Positions 50,801 to 59,800 of a stretch of 64,000 bases of DNA are shown here, in pieces (the first letter of the stretch is position 1; each line of letters begins with the position of its first letter). Source of the DNA: Heterobilharzia americana (lineage: Eukaryota; Platyhelminthes; Trematoda; Strigeidida; Schistosomatidae). The stretch is taken from NCBI GenBank assembly GCA_944470555.2, contig OX104127.1, positions 53,062,934-53,126,933 on the forward strand, given 5' to 3'. The notes beneath the pieces are model-generated. The model did no database searches. It saw nothing but the letters and a program-made list of their open reading frames with translations, and had not been told where the DNA came from. A program made the position numbers and the translations under genes.

Positions 50801-53800
50801 ATGTGCTCCATTTTCTCTTCTGCTTCTCTCTTCATTTGCTTTTCATACGTCTGTGTTATGCCTTTCGTTTCTCTTAGCAGAATCCTTACCCATTGTGGGC
50901 AATTCCCTCTGATTTCTGCCACTCTTTCAACACATACTACTTATATCTATTCTTATCAGCAACGCCCACTACAGTAGTAGGTTCTACTGATAGAAAATAT
51001 TCTGTCCAGCAGTTATCATCACAAGAAGTAACTAGTTCCCATTGCTGATATTTAATTCCTGGGATTGTATATGCAAAGGGATTAAATCAATAGTTAATAA
51101 AACGTAGAAATAATCACATGCACTTTTATATACATTTTCATATTATGCAATCATATGACTAATGTAAAACTTATGGATCAAAGTTAACCCCCTTCAACAA
51201 AACATATGTGTAGGCAAGATATTTTTTTCGACTAAAACAAAATATTAATTTATTTTGTTTTTTCTTCAACATGCAGTAAAACAAAAAAAAAAATTTTTCT
51301 TTTATTATCAATAATTTTAATGACTAACCTTCAGTATCTATAAGAAGATAGCCTTCTTTGGGCAGATAGGCTGCCCATATCCCAATGGTACATGTGACTT
51401 GGGAAGCTGAAGTTACAAATACACTGTTACCACCACAAAAGGCATGATTTAAAGTGTGTGACTTTCCATCGCCTGTATTACCAACAATAGCAATCAATTT
51501 TACAGTTCTATCAGCTGGGCAACCCAAATTCCAAGCCAAAACATCGGCATCATCGAACTGAAATAAAGAAATCAGAAATGAATAAGTTAACATAAATATT
51601 AGAAGTAAACATCAATAAATATTCTGAATATTTACATTATCAAAAGTTATATGATTCATGATGTTTGCATAAATTCCATATATAGTAACGTTGATTTTTC
51701 ACAAATGACAAACTTAAAAACTTTTTTTTTCTGGAAATCGATACCATATGATACTCACTGTGTTTTTGATATATCTGCCATACTAAGATGATTTTAGTTC
51801 ACCTATTTTAATAAATCAAAAGTTGTTATTCATCAAAGGCTGACATCAGTTGGAGGAACAAAGGAAACCTGGGAGCACTGGACAGCTGTTTCGTCCTAGT
51901 ATGGGACTCCTCAGCAGTGCGCACCCACGACCCCACCAGCAGGGATCGAACCCGCGACCTTCAGGCTCCGCGACCAGCGCGTTACCATTGAGCCACTGGG
52001 TCAGAATCCAATGCTCCATATTTCCAACTTCTGTTAGCTCACGATATAGCGCAAACCGCCACCCAATGTCATCGTTGAGTATTTGTCCTCACGGCCATCA
52101 GGCTTGACTCCACCGGTCACGACTTGTCATTGGAACTTCGGGAATACTTCTCGAAGCTAGTCACCAACCTTGTTCCTTCAAAACGTAACAGATGAAGAAC
52201 GTTCTAAATCTATGGGTGCGGCAAGCTTGCTAACTGAACACATGTATAGCAGTATCGAAGTGCTTCACACTATGACCGCTTTGAGTAACAGTTTTTTCTT
52301 GTGAAAGGAAAAAGTTACAAAAGTCAGATGTGACATTGTTGGAATTTGGATGAAATTCCATAAAATAAAATGGCACCAATAAAATTTGCGTCATCAATCG
52401 TAAACAATACCTCAGATACTTTGCTGTCTTGCACTCAAGCACAATAGACCAATAATTCCAAATAAATGCAATCTACACAATTCAATAAAAAATAATTTTC
52501 CACAACAAGACTGGTAAATATTATTTATCCACACACCTTGTATACAGTTACCAAGTTCTTCCTCCACTATTACATAAGTAAACTGTGTTCACAATCCAAG
52601 TCTCCTGGAGCTCCACTAAAACTCATGAGACAAGTCTCAAACGTTACTCATCATTATTATTATCGTCATTGTTATCATTATTATTTGTCCCCGGGGTTCC
52701 TAGTGGAGCATACAGCTTCAGTAGCACGTCACCACTTCACTCTGTTCTCTGCAGTCTTTTTAACCTGACCCCACGACTGCCCATAAGCTTACATTTCTTC
52801 CTCACACGATCTACTTCATGTCACCCTCGGACGCTCAACGTTACTACTGCACGCTAAATGAAAAAAAAACACTCACTAGGCGGGAAGTAGCATGCATGAA
52901 TGCATCCCACGTTTAAAGATCTAAGTAGGAAGGTTCATCCAATAAGATATATACCTATTCGGTACTATCGAAATTCCATATTGAAGAAGCGATAAACAGT
53001 AACTGCTAGTCTTATATGTAACCCAACAAACATCTGTTTGGATGGTTGTTATAAACGTTAAGTGGAGTGAAACACTATATCCTCAGGTCTATGAACGGAA
53101 TTCTAGGACTGATTAGAATATTAGTTACAATACTAAATTCAGACGGTTTTCTTCAAAGCTCACCATCTCTTCATGTTAAAAAAAAGGAAGATTCTTGTGT
53201 AGTGACCATCAAATAAGCAGTTTCTTAGGTTCATAATCACTTGGCAGATGAATGAAACCCTAGGGAAACCAACACTGAAAACTTGTAATTCCCCACTGTT
53301 ACTCTGGATTGAATTCATCAACCTCTGTTGATATGGATACCTCAGTATTACCTGATTGTTGATTATGTTTGTAGTTTGCTTGGTCCATCAGTGGCTAATA
53401 ATAATAATAATAACTGACACCCATTGTACAAGAGGCGACTGTCGTGACCAAGAGGCCTAGTGGATAACGTCTCGGTGTTTTGAGCGATGAGTGCCGAGTT
53501 CGAGTCCCAGTGAAAAAAAAACATCACTCACTGGGGTGGAGGCACATCCAACTGACAAGACGCAAGTAGGACGAAACCTGTTAGCCACCCCCAAGCAAAC
53601 TAAAAAATCCAAGTTTGATTGAAAAGATTTCAAATCATCACTCTTCAACATGTAGAAATCTAACGTAAATACGACGTCTACCAGTTAACTGGAGTATAAC
53701 TCAATGAAAACGGCATCTAGTAGATGTGTGACACTACTGGGAGCTATACACTCGAACAGTAAAGTCCTCAGTAATGTAATACAGCTACCAGGTGGAAATG

Positions 53801-56800
53801 TGGCTCATTGGTCTAGGTACTTGAGTTTCAACCAATTGGGTTAAGCGTTCGAACCCCACTTCACTTAGGGCAGACATGCAGTATCAATAACTCTCACACA
53901 ATAGATTTCGCTAATTGCGTACTACGCGAATGTGTACCAGGTTGCTGCGTAAATTTTGAGAAGTAAAAGATTTTCTATTGATAAGCTGAAGATTCGCAAA
54001 AGCACAAAGATTTGTTACTGTTAAAATTTGACAATCAAATGGAGCCCTCTGAAAGCAGTGACTGTAAATACGTGGCGCTTCAGCAGTGTTACTTTGATCT
54101 TGTTGTTTTACACCACATATGACATAAGAGTAAAATTTTAAAATCCATATGCCCCATGAAGGCAAACAACTTAAGAACAGCCAGTAAAGTTAGTAGATCA
54201 TATCAGAGGAAGAAAGACAACTTCAGACATCACCAACTTGTATGAATTGAAGTAGCTGGAACATTACACACATACACACAACAATCAACTGTAATATTTC
54301 ATTGAGAGAAGCATCTCAGTCAGGATACCAACGATCAGTGAAGTTATACATCAACTAAAATTATTCGCGTTGAACAGCAGCAGTGTGAAAGTACTCGTCT
54401 TTTCCGTTAAACAACAAACATCTTTTTGTAGCGAATCTTTGAAAAGACAACTTCTTATTACATAACATCTAATTTTACTTAATAAGTTGAACCCCTTGGA
54501 TTCTTTTGTTGACAGTTCTCTATTGCTATTGATATGTGAAACTGAGTCACTAATTTGCCCTACTGGTCTGTAAGATACAACGTGCCACAGCCTAATAAGA
54601 GAAATCATCTATCGTATCAACACAAGAGCAGGTATTGCTGTATTCCTAGCAGAACATCAAGCGAGAAAACACTAAGATAAAAGATGAAGAAACGAAAAGG
54701 AATCGATGAAAAGCAGTAGAAAGTAGTAAAAAAAGAGGAAAGAAGAATAAAGAAGTTTATTGAACTCAATGTGATGACTAAGATGAGGATAATGTGTGAG
54801 GATTATTTGCTCTGCTATGATTGATTCTCAACCATTTCATCTACAGCCTCCAACCTCTGGTTTCTATTGTCAAGCGGAAGATAACTAGGAAGCCTATATT
54901 TTCCTACATGGCTCAGATCAACAGTCAAAGGCTTCATGCAGTAGGAGAAGTGATAACTCTGAAAAGTCTAAAGTTAAAACACATCATAGAACTGTTTACA
55001 TTTATGCAAAAATAAAATCTTAACGTCGACTAAACAATATGAAAATTTAACTGTCATATCTCATCAACTATGATCACTATTCCATAACAGACATCTTTTA
55101 AAAACTTTCGAAAACTGACAAGTGAAAATTAAAACAGGAAAAGAAATGTTCACATAAAATCAGTCATCAGCTCTACCCATCGATCGAACGAAAACAATTA
55201 AGGAGGCGACATGGAAATGCATTCATTAACCTTGTACATATACTCGTGTAGTAAACAATAACTTCCACCGATTTTTAAAGCATTATTGATACTACTTGGT
55301 TCCTGAAACCTCAACAGGTACTGGGAGTGTTCGAACCCATGTTCTATTGATTGAAAGTCAATTCCTTGAATCAATGAGTCACAACTATCTAAAATGTTTG
55401 ATGGAAGCAAGTGAAGTATAGTGTACAGTGAAAAGACATGTAGAACAATTTATTCCAAAGAATATCAACATACATGAATGAAGCTAGATATTATAAAATA
55501 AGCATTAGAGAAATATAAACCAGTGATATTTTAAATCAATAATTCGAAGTGTTCACATGACTCCGGATACAAAAATTTTTTTTACCCAACAACAACAACA
55601 ACCATATTAATAACAAAGAAATAATCATTTAAGATATTTGTCAGTAATGTGATATATCACGTACCTATCTGCCTTCACTTGAAACATTATTCAAGGTGTG
55701 CAAATTACTGTATGTGAATCAACTCAATCAAATCAGGCAGAAATTATATAGTCTTCATAGTTCGATGAATAAGGTGTAACAACAATGCCTGTTTATAGGC
55801 GTTAGCGGTGCACATTCATACGGTAGGCAATGAGTCACATCTATTGTGAGACGGCTAATGATACTAATACCTGGCTTCCTAAACCTTCGTAGGTGGAGCG
55901 GGTTTCGAACCCGTCGCCCATTGGTTGAAAGTCAAGTCCCTAAACCAATGAACTACAGCTCTACGGTTTTGATGTCGATTTAGTGATCTGTAGCTTTCAA
56001 TGTGTTATGATGTATTGAAACAATAAGTATCTCCTGAAATAGTTAGATTTAACTCCTCTCACCTTACATGAACCATGTCATTTGTTATATAGTGATTGTT
56101 TATGCATGACTTTAAAGTCAACCGTAGTAACTGGCAAAATAACCAATCAGGTTGCGATATTTCAGTCATAAGGGCAGTTTTTCATAAAAGCGAGAATTCT
56201 AATTTGTTATTTCAGTGGCCGTTAGGATGGCTTTTACAATCACTGTAAGGAATACATATAAGACCTGAGAAGATTTCAAATAAATACATAAGATAAAAGT
56301 GTAGCTTCAAGATGAAATAGTTACACAAGGCTAGAATTAATTAGGATTTATTCATTACTAGACTTGAATTCCTGCTTAAAAGGATCACGTGATGTCAATT
56401 GTTATGACTTTAATCGATATTTAGACTTTAGTTAATCTCATCTGATGTCAGCTAAGACAGGTTTGGTGTTATAGTGTGCAATAAGATTGCGTAGATTCGC
56501 ATAAGAGATAGTAAGCCCCTGAAGCCTTTCACAAGCGATCCTTTGCTTCGAAATTCCCATAAAAGGCACGTGAACTAAGGTGTAAATATCAGACTGATTG
56601 AAGAGACAAAAACTAAAACAGAAGTTAAATATATGGACTATTGAAATCCGACCCAGTGTTTCAGTGGTAACGTGTTGGCCACGGAACCTGAAGGTCCTGG
56701 GTCCGGTCCCTGGCAGGATGGGGTCATGGGTGAGCACAGCTGAGAAGTCCCATACTAGGACGAAACAGCTGTCCAGTGCTCCCAGGTTTCTAATGTTCCT

Positions 56801-59800
56801 TCAACTGACGTCAGTCCATGATGAACACCAACTTGAAAAATCACTAAATCCTCACAAACCCCCTAATTCAAAAGACCAATAAGGTATGCTATCCTAAAAC
56901 GACCCAGAAATATTCAAGGCCTTTGTAAATAAACACAAATCGAAAAATGAGTGATAAGGTGGAAAATGAAAATCATGAAATGAAACGCAAAAAAGGTAGA
57001 CCACGCTAACAACTTCTGAGACAACCAATCATGTTTCTCCATTTTAAGAATAACCACCTTCCCAGCCGAAATACCGACAGCTGATTGGCTGTTATATCAG
57101 CTGAAGCTGTGGCCATTAAAGTCGCTCCAAAAGTATGTACTATTATTCAACAGCTACTCTCCCATCAGTTTATCCAGAAACAAATAAGGTGTAATAGGAA
57201 CATTCAAACTACAGACACAAAGCATTGGTAGTGGAACCATGGTGAAAATCTCCACAGTTTTACCACATAAAAGAGACATAAGCAGGCCTACTTTTTCTTA
57301 GGATTCTTCATAAGGTCGGCATTAGAGTAGCACCTAAGCCTATAGATTGATCTACAGACTTTGTCCATCAAAGGATCCTGCCAAATAAATTTCATGTAAT
57401 GACTGTGAAGTCAAGCACATGGGTCAAACTATCCAACAACGTTAATTAGGATAGCAGAACATAGAAACCTAAGCAAACAGAGAATGGTAGACACCAATAA
57501 AATAAGAAGTCTAGGGAAGAGATTAGCCACACCCATGTTTTCTGTCATACACAATCACACAACAATTTGGAATGCGATAACTATTTTAAATTGATAACTG
57601 CAGCTTTGTTTATCAAATCAACGTCTGACATATGTAACAGAAATGATACAACGGATGTGTGGAAACTTCTTCCACCAATTAAATCAAAGAGTGAATGTGT
57701 GATTATCTTGATATGATCATGAGTAATAAAGTATTCTCAAAATGTCGTCTACAAATGATACTCTTTCATTGTGTAATACACATCAAAGAAGAACTATGAT
57801 GGGATTGTATCAACCGTGAGTAGATGAAAGAGTAGTGAAAACGTTGATGTCAGTAAATAACGATCAGTTTGCAGCTCATAAGCTACAGGGGACACTATTA
57901 TCAGGGCCAGAAATGGAAACGAGTGATTCACTCAAAAGGTATCAACTCGCTCGTCAAATTTATTAAAACGACAGATAGATAAGGATCATGTAGGATATAT
58001 ATGACAAAATTCCGATTCGTATAAACTCAGTAATCCAACTGGAAGATGCATGCTGTACAAGTATAATTGTTGATACTGTGCTGTGATGGGCAACAGTATT
58101 CTACCTGAAATGAGTTCATATCGATGAGTTATCCCACTTCGCAGCTGTTAAAATACAATAAACAGAAGACAACTATAACGTTGTTCGCACTTGATGGAAT
58201 TCCCATTTGAGCACTGTTGAGGTTGGGTGAAGGACACTAAGCAAGGTGTGCAAGTTGATGGCTTGAACATGTACTGCATATGCCGAGCGACAGCCTACCT
58301 CGACGTGCCATGCTAGAACTTGGATTAGGTTGGATGAAGGTTCAGGGTGGCCAGACCAGACCAGACGTGGCACTAGTCGATGAAGTTTATGATCATTGGT
58401 CTGATTTGTGTGGGCCAATGTCGACTGTCTGCTTAGAGTACGCGAGACGACGGGGATTGATGGTTGAGGACTCTTGGTGATATGTCTGAAAATCGGTGAC
58501 ATTGGTGCAGATGTATTTACTCCTTGACATTTAAAGTTTGAATATTCGCACTAACCTCTATCTTCAGATTGTCTATTCTCTAAACAGTACTTTGCCTACT
58601 TTGATAACATTTCTTTCCTATCAACCTATTCGTTGTGTACTACTATCGAGTATGGCAATTTGAGTCGATGCACCTGTAAGCGAAGTTCTAAGTTGCTTTT
58701 GTTAGTCAGTCAGTCACCCTATGTGCAATCATAAAATGTTACATCAAAAAAGGAAAAGCTAACATGCTCAAAAAGCCGAGGAAAGAAGGGAATTCGTCTA
58801 ACTGAATATGACCTTAGTCTCTGATGAGTTGTTAAACTGCTTTTTAGCTTTCACTACCAGTGCTAACCGTAGAAATCATAATACATGATGTATAAACAGT
58901 AGTTTAATAGCTAAAAGAATGTTAGACAGGGAAAGTTTCATAGCCGACTTGGAAATTCACTCAACAACTTCGTGCACATTCGTGCAGTAGGCAATGAGTC
59001 ACACCTATTGTGTGCGAGTTAATGATATTACCTGCCTGCCTAAACCTCGACAGATGGAGCGGTGTTCGAACCCGTAAACCGATGAGCCAAAACTCACTGA
59101 AGTATTGTTCATTTAGTGCATCGAAATTCATGCCCTCAGTCAAGATTCATACTAGAAAACTAACTGCCTAAAAAGTCATATCATATTTGAAGTTTAAGTT
59201 GAGTCGTAAGCCATTCACTAAGTTACACTACGTATGTGTTGAAATCTCCTGTCTTCATTGGTTGCCTTTTCAAATATGTATTTCATGGCATGACTTAGAC
59301 AAAATTGACGGATTGATAACATTTCTTGGTCCGGTCACTAAGAACACTCTTTCATTTCCCCCTAATTTTGGCTAATATTGTAGAGCTGTGGCTCATTGAT
59401 TTAGGTAGTTGACTTTCAACCAATCAGCCATCGGTTCGAACACTGCCCCACCTACCGAGGCTTGAACAACCAGGTAGTATCGTCACCCCCTCCTATAATA
59501 GGTGTGGCGCATTGACTACTGCATGAATGCACACAGCGTTCCTGATTAGATTTCTATTCTATTCTAATATTATGTATCAAGGTAAGTAAACATATTACTT
59601 TTCAATCCTACCTGTTGCCTCTTTACTTAGCATACTACACCTAAAATCCATATCGCTTAGGCGATAACTTCATTCAGTTCAAACGAAACCTGAAACTGAT
59701 CAGCAATAGTTAGTTACAACACAGCCAGAGTGTTAAGAGGTGATAGGCATTAAAATAGGTCATTTTAGTGGAAATTTGACAGGCTTCAATTCATTATAAG

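Larger units (their letters stand above)
49136..51328 (-). other. ZFYVE1 intron 2
   Basis: 2.2 kb between exons B and C with one S2 and one S1 SINE, both antisense. The pyrimidine-rich stretch at 50740-50960 is unassigned. Confidence 0.85.
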
